Positions 1 to 11,189 of a DNA stretch of 64,000 nucleotides are shown here, one piece after another (position 1 is the first letter of the stretch; each line of letters opens with the position of its first letter). The stretch is from Eleusine coracana subsp. coracana (Eukaryota; Streptophyta; Magnoliopsida; Poales; Poaceae): the NCBI GenBank assembly GCA_032690845.1, contig CM064426.1:62038631-62102630 (forward strand), written 5' to 3'. Under the pieces are notes generated by a model. The model worked only from the letters and a program-made list of their open reading frames with translations, was not told where the DNA came from and did no database searches. Made by a program: the position numbers and the translations under genes.

Positions 1-1121
1 GCATATCCCAGGGCTGTTGAAGCTTTGGGGTGGCTGCTGAAATCTGCCACGCGCAGGTTTGCCCCGACGTCCTCCGGCTGCACGCCCAAAGGGAGCACAC
101 CCATGAAACCCTTGCCACCGCCGGGTTTCCGTGTTTGCATCAGGGGCAAGGGTTCGGACTCCTCTTCATCGCTGCTATTGACATCTTTGACCTGTAGGGC
201 CCCCGCCCCCTTGAAGGCCTTGCTACCTTCGGTCGAGCTGTCACTCTCGGAGCTGGAGTCGGAGTCTTGGCCGTCGGAGACCAACTCAGTCCATGCAGAT
301 GCATCCTTGGCACCTCCCTCGTGTTGACCTGTCAAGACAAAGAAAGCAGATGGTTAGCATACTAAAGCACATACAGGACTATATAGTGAGTTGTTAGAAG
401 GATGGCAGCACCTGTGTGGGTCGATGGGCTATCCGCGCCAAAGTCCATCGAAGGCATTTGAATGCCGAGGGAGTGGGGCAGTGGTGACACTATGCCCCTC
501 GACCCCCCCCCCCCCCGTTCCTTCAGCCGGACCTATCCGGGATAGCGCCTAGCAGCACATGAAGGGGCACGCTTGCCGATACAGGAGTCGTAGCCGCTGA
601 AGGCATCCAGATTGGCGTTGCGGTGGCAACTCCCCGGCTGCTTGTCATCTCGCTTTGGGTTGTCGGGGGCTGGGGGGCAGGGGGGGGTTCTCAGCATGTT
701 GCTTTCGGAGGCGCTGCCGTTTGGTTTTTCCCGGTGTAGGCGAGCGCGCGGCCGGGGCTGTCTCAGAGCACTTCTTCTTCTTCCTCCGGACAGAAACACC
801 CTCGTCCGGATGTGCACTTCCCCTCTTCTCTCGGGACCGCTTCATCCCTTGTGTTGATTGCTGCAACAGCAGCTGCTGCGTCCCCCCCCCCCCCCCCCGA
901 GATGCAGGACATTTGATGACAACATTCACCCTCTTACGCGGCACAGCAGATGTGCCAACCTCTTCCACCTCCTCCTCCTCTTCCGTGACTTTGTCTGCCC
1001 CGCCTCCGAGTTGTCGGCCCTCAGCGTAATGTGACTCGCGCAGGGGCAACACAGCGTCCGTATTGTACAGCTACACAATGCGGTTGGTCCGGCTCCAGTG
1101 CCCCATCTCCCCCAGTAATTC
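1..1121 (-). pseudogene. Antisense extra ORF of element H, C-terminal part
   Basis: This is the continuation of the gene at 12873-13766 on the far side of element A. Reading leftwards from 1116 the frame begins LGEMGHWSRTNRIV, hits one TAG near 1073-1075, and then runs through an acidic and basic low-complexity region to a stop at 645. Further left an acidic, serine-rich stretch (about 328-100) follows a well-formed intron. That intron has its donor GT at 411-410 and acceptor AG at 330-329, and is 83 bases long. The gene therefore appears to have been spliced. Two long poly-C tracts (about 504-517 and 884-898) interrupt it. The end lies outside the window. Confidence 0.6.
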
Positions 1122-2768
1122 TGTAAGCTTCATGACCATTGATGAATGGATCCCCAGGGTATGGATGTTTTGGTGATAGATGACAACTATGAAATTATTG
1201 GCTAACATCTACACGAGTGTTGTCTATGTAGAAATCATCTCTTAACTCTATTACAAATCATATGGATGATGGTGTCCTTGGCGATTGATGACAATGACCA
1301 CAAGCATGGAGGCTTGTGAACTTGATGGAGTCCAAGGGTTGATGGAGATGGATCAAAGTGGAGGACAAGCTATGGTGCAAGTGTTTGGAACACTTGAGTA
1401 GTTGTTAGGGCTTTGAGTTCGTAGGAAAAACTGGACTATCAAGAGGGTCTAGGTCATTCTCTTAGGTCATGTCTAGTCGGTGAGGTGCAAGGTTGCTCGG
1501 TGAAATCACAGGCACTAGGGAACAGTGGAGAAGCCAAGGAGCTGTTCGGAGAAGCCGGGAAACCAAGTCAAGCGAGGACAACAAGTTTCAGCCTCTGGAC
1601 GTAGTGATCGGACAGAGGGGTCAGAGGTGACCATACTGTACGGTCACTATGTGGAGTTTTCTAGGACTTAGTGCGAGGAGCAAGGACTCTGACTGCAGGA
1701 GACTCCATACAGACCGGACGGTCCGGTCAGTAGGAGTGCAGGGATGACAGAGAGGTTGCAATTTGCAGACCTTCCTGGAATGGAGAGAGAAAGTGGATCG
1801 GACAGTCCGGTCTAGTGACTGGACAGTCCGGTCAGCAGGAGTTCAGCAGTGGGCAGAGCCGTTGGGCTTGGGATTGAAGTGACCGGACTGTACGGTCAGT
1901 AGGCCCAGAAAGCTGATTTTGTGGAGCAACGGCTAGTTTGAGGTTGGGAGCCTATATAACTTCATTGCTGGGGTCTTTGTGACCTCTCTTGGCCAGTGGA
2001 ATACCTGAGAGCATATGGTAAGGTCCAAGAGGAAAAGAGGAGAGCACTAGGAGAGGATATTGGATATCTTGAGAGTGCTAGTGAGAGTAACAAGGAGCTA
2101 CCTTGCACATCTAAGGCTAGGGTGTCCTTGAGGGTGTGATCTAGGTTGTTACTCTTGGTCTATGGTGAGACCTAGACCGATTAGGTGTCGGTGATCGAGC
2201 CTATTGTGATTGGTTGTGAAAGTCATCACAAGTTTGTACATGGTTTGAGCCCGCCGTTGGAAGGGGCATCAATAGTGAGCGCCCATGCCGGCTCGGGGAG
2301 TATGGCAAGTTCTCGAGGGAGGCGAGCTTGTGCTCTGTGCAGCGGTGACGCACACCGTGTCTTCACTCGAGGAGTGATTGTGGGCTCATGGACGAGAACT
2401 CCACTTGGTGGCGGGAGGGACCGGGACTCCGGCGGGAGTGGTCTAACGAGGAGTAGGGGAAGGAGCCATCCTTCCGAGACCTCGGGAAAAAATCATGAGC
2501 ATTCCTTGACCCTCTCTTTACTATTCCGTAATTGTGTGCTCTAGTGATAGGGTAACTTGTGGCTTGCATAGGCTAGTGTGAATAGCTTCCGCGTATTGCT
2601 TTGCATCATGAACACTAGCATGTGTAGGGTCTCGACCTACTAGAATTTTTTTGGTTGCAATGATTTGTTAGGTTTAAGAAGCGTGAAACTGAAGTTTACG
2701 GATTCGTGGTCAGCTACCGATTCACCCCCCCCCCCCCCACCCCTCTCGGTAGGCCTTTGGTCCTTACA
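1122..2768 (+). repeat. 5' LTR of element A
   Basis: 1647 bases, TGTAAG to CTTACA. A TATA box (CCTATATAAC) lies at 1951-1960. Upstream of it, at about 1628-1897, are five copies of a short near-perfect palindrome of the form GACCGGAC-N-GTCCGGTC. The 3' end carries a poly-C tract (about 2727-2741) within ATTCACCCC...CTCTCGG, a layout shared with the LTRs of elements B, C and D. A small ORF at 2185-2544 is LTR sequence, not a gene. Confidence 0.92.
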
Positions 2769-2770
2769 AT

Positions 2771-2783
2771 TGGTATCAGAGCC
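2771..2783 (+). other. Primer-binding site of element A
   Basis: TGGTATCAGAGCC begins two bases after the LTR end. It matches the 3' end of plant initiator methionine tRNA, the usual primer for copia elements. Confidence 0.9.
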
Positions 2784-2820
2784 AAGTACTCAATTTGAGG
2801 CTTCACCGCCTTGAGTAAGC

Positions 2821-3716
2821 ATGCCGGGAAAGGTGGGGAGTGTACTCATATTTGATGGGGAGGACTACACGTATAGGAAGGCTCGTATGCAAGCCTACCT
2901 TGAGTCCCTTGATCCGGAGATATGGACGATGACCCATGAGTCCAATGCAAATGCTAACCTTCTTCAGCCTGACTTTATTAAGAACAACGCTAAGGCCAAG
3001 AATGCTTTGTTTTCATGCATTTTCAAGGATGTGTTTGCTAGATTGGATGCTAGTTCAACAACACACAGTATCTGGACTGAGATTCAGAGTATCCACGAGG
3101 GTACTAGTGATGTCAAAGAGGAAAGATATTATGTGCTGAAGAACAAGTATGATAACTTTGCTAGATTACCACATGAGAGAGATAATGTTGTTTGTTCTCG
3201 TTTTCATGTGCTAGTGGAGGAGATCAATGCACTTGGGGATGATTTTAAGCTCAAGCCCGTGGAAGTCATCAGACGATTCTTGAGGCTTTTCAAAGACCCC
3301 AAGTATGAGTCCATCATCACATACACCTTGCTGAGTGACCTTAAGACCAAGACCGTGAAGGATGTGCTTGGCAAGATCACCGCCTTCGAGAGCTACCAGC
3401 TAGGGATGGATGATCCTCAACCATCCAATCTTGCTCTACAAGCTGATAAACAAGAATCAAGCAAGAGCAAGAAAGGCAAGAAGAAGGCTGACACCGATGA
3501 TGAAGAAGAAGATGATGATGAGGGTGACTTGACTGAGGACTTGGCCCTTCTCATGAAGAAGATGAAGGCATTCAAGAACAAGTTTGCTTCCAAGTCCCGG
3601 GGCAAATGCTACCATTGTGGGTCAAAGAATCACTTTGTTTGTGAGTGCCCAAAGCCCAAGAAAGAAGCATTCAAGTCACAAGATTCAAGTGAAGAAGAAG
3701 AAGAAGACCCCAAGCA
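2821..3716 (+). pseudogene. Element A gag, N-terminal part
   Basis: Starts with ATG at 2821 (MPGKVGSV), 38 bases after the primer-binding site. The frame is open for about 300 codons. It contains the copia gag core, with a retained zinc knuckle CYHCGSKNHFVCEC (C-X2-C-X4-H-X4-C) at about codons 263-276, preceded by an acidic and lysine-rich stretch. The gag packages element RNA into particles. The frame is interrupted at 3717, where gypsy LTR sequence begins within shared bases CAAGTA. The downstream half of the same gag resumes at about 5059. Confidence 0.85.
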
Positions 3717-5058
3717 AGTAGGTAGGGGTGCTCTATTTATAGGCCTGTACCTAGGTCATATGCAAATGACCATTTTGCCCCGAATTACCTACTATATTCC
3801 CTGAGTATTCGGTACAAAATGGTCATAAAGGGTAAACTAGTCTTTTAAGCATTGCCGATGCTCTTCCTTGATCTGTACGCCACCGAGTGTGCTGATGCTG
3901 CGTGACCCTGCAACATGCCTCGCTCGCCTTTGGCTTCGGGCGCACCCTTCAATCTTCAAAGGTACCGTGGACCCCTTCGAGGGGGTTCACGCTCCGTCGA
4001 GTGCTCCATCTCACTGTCTCCCGAAGGTCAGGGGCTCTGATCTTTTCGGAACCCTTTGAAGGGTGCATACCCATCGGAAGGGTTCTGATTCTTCCGGAAC
4101 CATCGGAGGGTACCTATCTTCAAAAATTATGGTTAATAGTGGAGATAACGATGGTTAGCCTCACTTTATGTTTGCTGGAGGGGCCGGAAGTGCAAGCTGA
4201 GCCGAAGGGTATGGCAATGCAACCATTTGTGGTGGTGGGGCGGGATGGTGGTACTGTGGGAACGAGGAGTGATGGAAATGCAGAGGCGGTGGGTAAAAGG
4301 CAGCAGCATGTGTGTATTGAGTGTGAAACAATGGCCTAGCTTGCTCAGCCTCTTGCCGAACTCTTGCTTCGGACAATGCTTTAATGTTAGGGCAATAGTT
4401 GGAACTGTGCATGCACCCCGGACCATGAAACACACAATAGAAAAGTTGACCCGATCGAGGCTGCCTTGGACCCGGGCACTGTGAAGCTGGTTAGGGCACC
4501 TGGGTGCTGACCCCGGGGGCCTCCCGTGCAAGACATTGAAAGCCTCCCGCCGAGTAAAGCCACGGCCTGCTCCACCCTGATTTGGACGCCATCCTCCGAT
4601 GTTCATACCCTGCCCTCACCCCATCATTACTCTTGAGTGTGCCTTCCAACGCTCTTCCTCCTCATCCTCTTCCACCCGTACCTGCCCTTCCAATATGCTC
4701 AGTAGTTGATCTAGAGTTTGAGGCTGCTTCACCCGAATGGCACTCCTGGCCGCTCCCATCCAGAGCCCCTTAGTGATAGACTCAATTACCGTGGCTTCAT
4801 AAATATCAGACACTTGTCACTTCAAATGTATGAACCTTCTAGTATAGTTGGCCAGCGCTTCACCCTCTCTCTATACGCATATAGCCAGATCCCGGACGCC
4901 CACCGGCCTGGCGTGATTCCGCCGGAAGTGCACCGAGATTCCCTCCTTGAGTTGTGCCCATGATCGAATACTCCCTGGTGCTAGCTTGGCATACCAAGTA
5001 CCAACTGTTGGTGTCATGAAGCGTGAGCCTCGAGACACCGAACAGAAAAAGGGAAAAA
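3717..5058 (-). mobile_element. Rearranged scrap of an F-family gypsy element inside element A gag
   Basis: Three pieces lie in minus-strand order. 5006-5058 matches the first 53 bases of the F LTR (start TGTTGGTGTC). About 4165-5005 is a gypsy gag segment on the minus strand, including a zinc-knuckle-like region. 3717-about 4160 matches LTR positions roughly 142 to 585. The primer-binding site, the start of gag and all of pol are missing, and both outer LTR edges are trimmed, so no target-site duplication is left. The junctions show short shared bases with gag (CAAGTA on the left, an A/G-rich run on the right). This looks like filler from break repair or a deleted insertion, not a clean integration. 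Confidence 0.75.
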
Positions 5059-6166
5059 AGGGTGACACACTCAAAGACAAGTCCAAGGGCAAAGGCAAAG
5101 CCCAAGACTACAAGAAGAAGTTCTCTCGCAAGGCCCTTGTAGGGGAGTGGACAAGCGACAACTCAAGTGATGAGTCCACCTCCTCAAGTGATAAAGAAGT
5201 GGCCGACCTAGCCATGATCAAGACCACATCACCACGTGCTCCCCTTCCTCCTCCCACATGCCTCATGGCTTCGAGCCAACTTGGAGAGAGTGAGGATGAG
5301 AGTAGTGATGATAGCAATGATGAGGAGCGCACTTGTGCCGAGTTGTGGAGTATGCTTGAGCAAGCCCGCGACATCGCCGTCAAGAAATCCAAAATGTTGG
5401 ATGTGGTAAGAAAAGAGTGTAAGTTGGCTAAGGACCGTGTTAGTGAGCTTGAGAGTGAGCTCAAGGACCTTGTCACATCTCATGATGCCCAAAACAAGAG
5501 TTATCACAAACTCAAGGGTGATCATGTAGAGCTTCATGAGAAGTACAAGGCCCTTGAGATTACTTTCGAGGCCATCAATGTTGAGGACCTTGCCTCTCCC
5601 TCCTCTACTTCTTCAAAGAGCGATGCTTCTACTATGTGTGATGAACTAACCACCTCGGTTGAGGTTTCTTCTCTTGAGCCATTTGTTTCAAAGGAATATC
5701 ACAAGCTCAAGGAAGAGAGGAAGATGGTGATGGACGGCTTCGAGAGGCTCACACGTGGTAGAGCCATTCACAAGGAGATTCTTGGAAGAAACCTTGTGAA
5801 CAACGTCTCCCACCGGGGACTTGGCTCATATCCCGCTGCCATCGACATCATCGGGACGAGTGACTCCATTCCTGAATGGATTAATCCCCTACTCGCCGAC
5901 GACTACTATTACGAGAGGTGTTACAAGGATGGCCACGCCACCAAGGATTGTCCTAGGGTGAGAAGTTCCATTGCTTTACCTAATGCTAACTTGCTCCATG
6001 AGAACACCCACTTCAAGCTTTTTAGGAACAAGGATGGCAAGGTGAAAGCTAAGGCTTTGGGACCACCAAACAAGAGAAGAAAGGTCAAGAGCATATGGGT
6101 GCCTAAGTGTATTGTTGATCTTGAGAGATCGGCTATGTACAAGTGGGTACCCAAGAACAAGACCTA
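5059..6166 (+). pseudogene. Element A gag, C-terminal part
   Basis: Gag coding resumes after the gypsy scrap as a lysine-rich segment (DTLKDKSKGKGKAQ) and stays open to the stop at 6165-6167. It contains acidic and serine-rich stretches and a long predicted coiled coil (about 5330-5580, rich in E, K and L). A second, imperfect zinc-knuckle-like motif (CYKDGHATKDC, about 5920-5955) lacks the normal second cysteine position. The last codons read MYKWVPKNKT. In autonomous copia elements protease follows; here no pol follows. Confidence 0.8.
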
Positions 6167-7259
6167 GATGGTGGTGGTGGTGGACCGAGCGCATTTATGA
6201 AGATCATGTGAAGTCCACCACAAGTGACATGGACCTCAACGACCTATCTACTCATGAGGGAGTTAACCGTGTTTTTTTTTGTTTTTTTGGAAGTTGTAGT
6301 GTGTTTTTCTTTCTCTTGCATTGCATGGTAATTAGGACTCCTTGTGACTAGTATGCTTTGCATCCATGCATGTGTAAATAACTAAAAGAAAAACACATAA
6401 AAATTAGTCAATGTCTAACCCACTCAAGATAGCTATAAGCAAGGGGGAGTGCTTGAGATGGTGGTTTGGCTTCTCTCAAGGCAAGGGTATGGCTTATAGT
6501 GAGTAAGGTTGAGAGGGGTTCAAACTTGACATTGTTAGGTTTCCTTTGTGTCTTGTTTAATATTGCTTGCATTCACATGGCATGTTTACTTTCATTGCAT
6601 ATGTAAAATGCTTGTTGCATGCATCATGTAGGAAACACAAAGGAGGCTTGTCACATTAGGAGATATTTGTGCCTCATGCTCTATATGAGATTACATCTCC
6701 ACAAGTGTGACCAAAGGAAAGGATTGTGCTTCATGCCCATTGAGCAAGCTCTTATGAACTCCGAGGTTAAATCTACTCGCGCAGTTCATGAAGTAAGGCT
6801 CATACATACCCATTTGGTTCCTTATTGCCTTGGTTCTTACTTGCTCGATCTTTCATTTGGCATTTGCAAAAATTATAAAGGCCATAGAGTGCCACTATTT
6901 GAAAATGAGTGTTTGAGAGTTCCCTCTATATTCCAAGTGCAGTGTTTTATTGTGTGTTTGGTGAGGGCACTTGGAAAATGGAGAAAATTCTTGACTCAGC
7001 ATTTTTCTGGTAGTGATCGTACAGTCCGATCTTCGGACAGTATAGTCCGGTCAGTGCCCACGGGCACAATGTCACGAGTTAGTCTGGTCATAGAGATCGG
7101 ACCGTCCGGTCTGTGTGGGTTGCCAGCAGACTCGGGACCTGACTGGACAGTCCGGTCTAGAGACCATGCTGTCCGGTCACTATGGTTGATCGCGAGAAGC
7201 ATCTTCAGATCTGTGACCGTTGATCAACTCCTTGTTTAAATCTCGGCCATCCGTATTCT
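6167..7259 (+). other. Non-coding segment of element A with palindromes
   Basis: No conserved coding. A purine run (AAGGGGGAG, about 6438-6447) resembles the copia polypurine tract but no LTR follows. From about 7015 to 7180 there are several copies of the CCGGAC-N-GTCCGG type palindrome otherwise found in this element's LTRs, immediately upstream of the leader of the second ORF. They may be internal promoter elements; that is inference. Confidence 0.5.
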
Positions 7260-8175
7260 TTTAACCTAGGTCAAAATCTGTCAGAAGAGGATTGTTTCTT
7301 CCTCGTTCACTCCCGAAGCCGAGAATGTGACCTTGTTGATGCCGCCCTTTCTCTGTCGAGCTCTCCCACTCCCTCGCTGTCGCCGCCGACAGCCGGAGCC
7401 CCGCCTTGCCTGCGCCTCCACTGCTCGCTCCGCCTGCGCACGCTCACGCACACCCGCACAAGCCATCGCGCTACCTCGCCCCGCGCACGCAACAGAGCCG
7501 CCGCTGCCGTCAAGCCCCACTGCACCGAGTGCCGCCGTTAGCACTTGCCGCCGTGCGCGCCCCCGAGCTCCACCACCAGCACCGCCGCCCGCACGACGGC
7601 CGCGTCGTCGAGCCATCACTCTTCCACGCACAGAGCCATTTTCCACCAGAGCAAGAGAAGAAAGTTGCCTACTTTACTATTCTCTAGTGTTCCTCGGTGA
7701 TCGATTGAGAGCCTCTCGATGTCTAACCTCGTACCTCTCCAGGGTATCATACTTTATCTCCTTTTTCATTGTTTATGCCCTAATCTCGAGTAGTTAGCTT
7801 TAATTGATGCAATTGAATTATCTGCCCATGATTAGTTGCATTAATTAGTTAATTAACTCAACCTAGGATGCAATTAATCCCATTGATTATCTAGTAATTG
7901 CATGACTAGGGTTTGCCTCCTATCTAGTCTACAGTTAGAATTAATTGTCATTATTTTGACTGTAAACTAGATGACTCACACCCACCACATATAGTCAATG
8001 ATCACTGTTGTTATTTTGCTTAATTGTCTAGTGATCATGTTCTTCATTCAGTGCTAGGATTTCTATTGCGCATTCTTTCCTAGCGGTGCTTTGCTTATAG
8101 ATATATTAGAACTCTATGCTTATCCCATCTACACCTATGTGCGTGCAGTAACAACAGTACAGTCAGCAGGTAGAC
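7260..8175 (+). other. Leader exon and intron of the second ORF of element A
   Basis: 7320-7640 is strikingly GC-rich (runs of CGCC and CCGC), unlike the surrounding AT-rich element DNA. An AT-rich stretch follows with good splice signals: donor GT at 7744-7745 and acceptor CAG ending at 8148, an intron of about 405 bases. The second ORF starts 27 bases after the acceptor. Together these look like promoter, 5' untranslated exon and leader intron of an internal gene. The 156-codon frame through the GC-rich exon is probably not translated. The origin may be a captured host sequence; this is inference. Confidence 0.5.
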
Positions 8176-10551
8176 ATGGCAGGATTAGGACAGGACAAGG
8201 GAAAGGGGAAGATGCCTGAGAAGCCTAAGACCAAGAAGAGACCGAGACTGGATCCAGAGTCAGAGAGAGCCAGGAGGTTGGCTCAGCACTTGGACGCCAT
8301 GGAGCAGTCACGCAGGGCACCTGGCTCCCGTTTGAGGATCAGCCAGCCAGCTGAGGACCAGGGCTTGAGGAGGAGCAACAGGCAAAGGACTGCACCTCTA
8401 GCAGTTGGAGTTGTGCCACCGCCGTGGCCGCAGCATACTCCGGTTTCTCGTCAGGGGAGATCATCGAGAACTGCGGATCAGGGATCCTCCAAGCAACAGG
8501 AGGAGGAGTCCGAGGAGGAGGAGACTGGAGAGGGGACCTCAGAGTCAGAGTCTGAGGAGCTGGTTGAGGAGGAGGAGTCAGAGGAGGAGGCAGAGCAGAC
8601 TGTTCCCTAGAGGATAGCTCACCGGGCAGGAGACCCGAGGTGCACCTGTGAGGTATGCACGAGGAGGCTGCAAAGGCTTGTACAGGCAGCCAGAGAGCTA
8701 GATATCCTTAAGGTTCCTACCAAGGATCTTAAGGCGCTTCGCTTGGTACCCTTCGAGCAGTGGGTTCTAGTTCTCAGAGACCCCGCTGCTGGAGAAAGGT
8801 ACTGGACTGGCCTCTAGAGGAGGATCGGTGAGGGTCTGAGACGTTACCTTGGCCTGAGAGGCAAGGACAGACTCTTCGTGCCATAGCAGTACATGATGTA
8901 CGAGGCCATGAGAAGGGCCACCAGCACAGAGATGGAGCAGTACTTCACGTACTTGCCAGGGCTAGCAGATCTAGTTACTGCTCCACACAGGTTCAGAGAG
9001 GACGTGGTGCTAGAGTTCTACACCACACTGTGGGTTGCCAGAGACCACTCAGAGTTCTGGTTCTTGTTCAGAGGGCAGCCATAGCATGTGACTAGACAGG
9101 ATCTGATCCATAACCTAGGACTTCTTTCGTCAGACTTCTTACTATACAGGAGTGCCTATGGTACACTTGCACCATCCCGCAGACCTTAGGGAGGGAAGAT
9201 GCCGACAGACGAGATGGTGTCGATTGCCTTTCCACCACCTCACACACCAAGCTTTGACAGAAGCCTTGAAGACTCACTACAGAGGTTAAGGTGGTGAGAG
9301 CGATAATCACCAAGACTATCATCCCTAGGTCAGGGTACAGAGAGGAGTTCATAGTTCTCCATCAATGGGCTGTAGCAGCTATTCTGAGGAGGCAGCCATT
9401 TGACTTGACAGACCTTCTAATTGGAGAGATGGAGGAGGTGATCTCTGAGAGGGTTGGAGGACGTCACTTGGTCTACGGGCCCTACATTTGCTATTTCTTG
9501 AGGAGGATGGGCCTAGTGACAGAGAAGCAGTATGACGCTTTCCCTGAGGTGACCACCAGCTACTCACCTAGAGTCCCCAGGGGATCCCAGTCTACCTCCA
9601 GCCAGCACATAGGAAAGAAGGAGCAGGAGTCACCGGTACTACACGAGTAGGCAGCTCAGCCAGAGACGGTGATTCCTGAGTCAGCCAATACAGGAGCGCC
9701 TCCCCAGCCGACAGGTTCGCAGTTTGAGGACACTGTCACAGTGACAACACTTGCAGGACGGTTGGGTGAGTTTATACAAAGTGTGTCAGAGGACAGACGT
9801 CAGATGATGGAGCTGATCAGAGGACAGGCAGAGCTTCAGCGTCAGCAGATGGCCCTTGTCTCCGCTCTAGTGACTCAATTGACGGAGTTTACTCAGAGGC
9901 AGGCCGGTCAGCAGCCAGGACCTTCAGTGATTCCCCAGTTTCAGCAGCTGTAGACTCAGCCAGGACCCTTCACAGCACTGATGATAGCACAGTCTAGCGG
10001 ACTGTCACTCTCAGGGGTCTTACCGACAGGGGGAGCAGGACAGACTTTCTCTTCAGCACAGCTCTCTCCCGTGTCAGCCTTCTCTGTGTCTGCGTTGTTT
10101 GTCTCACCCTCACACTCTTCTAGCTCGTAGATGGCATGACCCTCCAGTTCCCAGCACGTACCGGTCAGGAGTCTGTTCTCAGACATAGTCCACACTACTC
10201 GTGCAGACTCCCAGACCGCCCAGAGATAGCTACAGCTTCACTCCACCTCTTACTGCCATAGTTTCCACTCTTACTACTCAGGCAACAGAGGATCTTGTCC
10301 GTGGAGGTTTCTCTCAGTAGGATGTGCCAGACCTCATACTACTCTAGACTTCAGTTCAGGAGACTGCCACAGTCACTACAGCAGCACAGGACAGCGGGTC
10401 TGAGTCACCTATAGACCTTGATTTCTTTGAGCAGCTGGATGGTCAGGCGGCACAGGCTCAGGGAGCACAGCAGGATCCACCTTAGGAGCAGCCAGGAGCA
10501 GAGCCCACAGAGGATGTTGCTGCATCACTTCCTTCGACCACGAGCGCTTAG
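8176..10551 (+). pseudogene. Second ORF of element A, unrecognised protein with many TAG stops
   Basis: Starts MAGLGQDKGKGKMPEK at 8176. The first 145 codons encode a basic then very acidic, serine-rich segment. The frame continues through TAG codons at 8608, 8815, 8884, 9082 and 9187, shifts near 9280, passes TAG at 9648 and 9951, shifts again near 10110, passes TAG at 10186, 10318, 10345 and 10483, and ends at TAG 10549. A helical region near 8890-9080 contains FTYLPGLADL and VVLEFYTTLWVARD, resembling proteins labelled 'putative plant transposon protein' in grasses. No polymerase or protease motif is present. The function is unknown. All internal stops are TAG, which points to decay of CAG codons. 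Confidence 0.6.
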
Positions 10552-11189
10552 ATGTTCATCTTTTCCCGCCTTGTTCGCTTTTTGGTGCTTGTTGCCAAAG
10601 GGGGAGAAGGTACTAGGTCTAGGGGGAGTGGGAGTGTGATCTTGTTACGATTGAGAGTAGCTTGTATCTAGGGGGAGCTACGAGGTTTTAGGAGATAGAC
10701 CATTTGGTTCTTTTTTTTTTGGAGGAGTTATTCGCTGTTCATGGATTATGATGAGTCATGGATTCATTTGCTTATGTATGACTCATTTTGATCTCACTTG
10801 GTTTATTTCCTTTCATATGCAGTGCTTGTATTTATTGATTATCTTATATACCTATGTATGATATTATGATGATGAATGCTTGTTTTTAATTCTTATGTAT
10901 TGCCATGCTATCTTGTTACATCTCATCATTTATACCTTGCATTGTATGTCCTTATGCTTTTATTCAATATATTGCCATGACATGCATGCATTTTCATCTA
11001 GAGTATGCTCTTCTCTCTTTTCCTTGTCTCTAGATGTTACTTGATTGAGTAGGAACGCAACCTTATGCGTTTTCTCTCTTATGTTGTTATGGTTCCTCTC
11101 GATCTTTGTGTAGATTGTTTCCTTCGGTTATTCATTGAAGTTTTTTTAATTAAGTAGTGGTTGTCATCAATCACCAAAAAGGGGGAGAT
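10552..11189 (+). other. 3' non-coding tail and polypurine tract of element A
   Basis: AT-rich, with repeated purine motifs such as CAAAGGGGGAGAAGG (about 10596) and TAGGGGGAG. The functional polypurine tract is AAAAAGGGGGAGAT at 11176-11189, directly before the 3' LTR. The same tract and upstream context occur next to the LTR of element B1 (minus strand, 48033-48046). Confidence 0.8.

Noticed and set aside
2185..2544. 119-codon ORF in the 5' LTR of element A
   Set aside because: The equivalent frame in the 3' LTR stops much earlier (12298-12483) and opens on the other strand, so it is not conserved coding.
6438..6447. Polypurine tract marking a 3' LTR inside element A
   Set aside because: No LTR-like sequence or TG start shared with another copy follows it.
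7327..7797. 156-codon ORF in the GC-rich part of element A
   Set aside because: Runs over a probable untranslated leader exon and into the intron. Both strands are open because of base composition.
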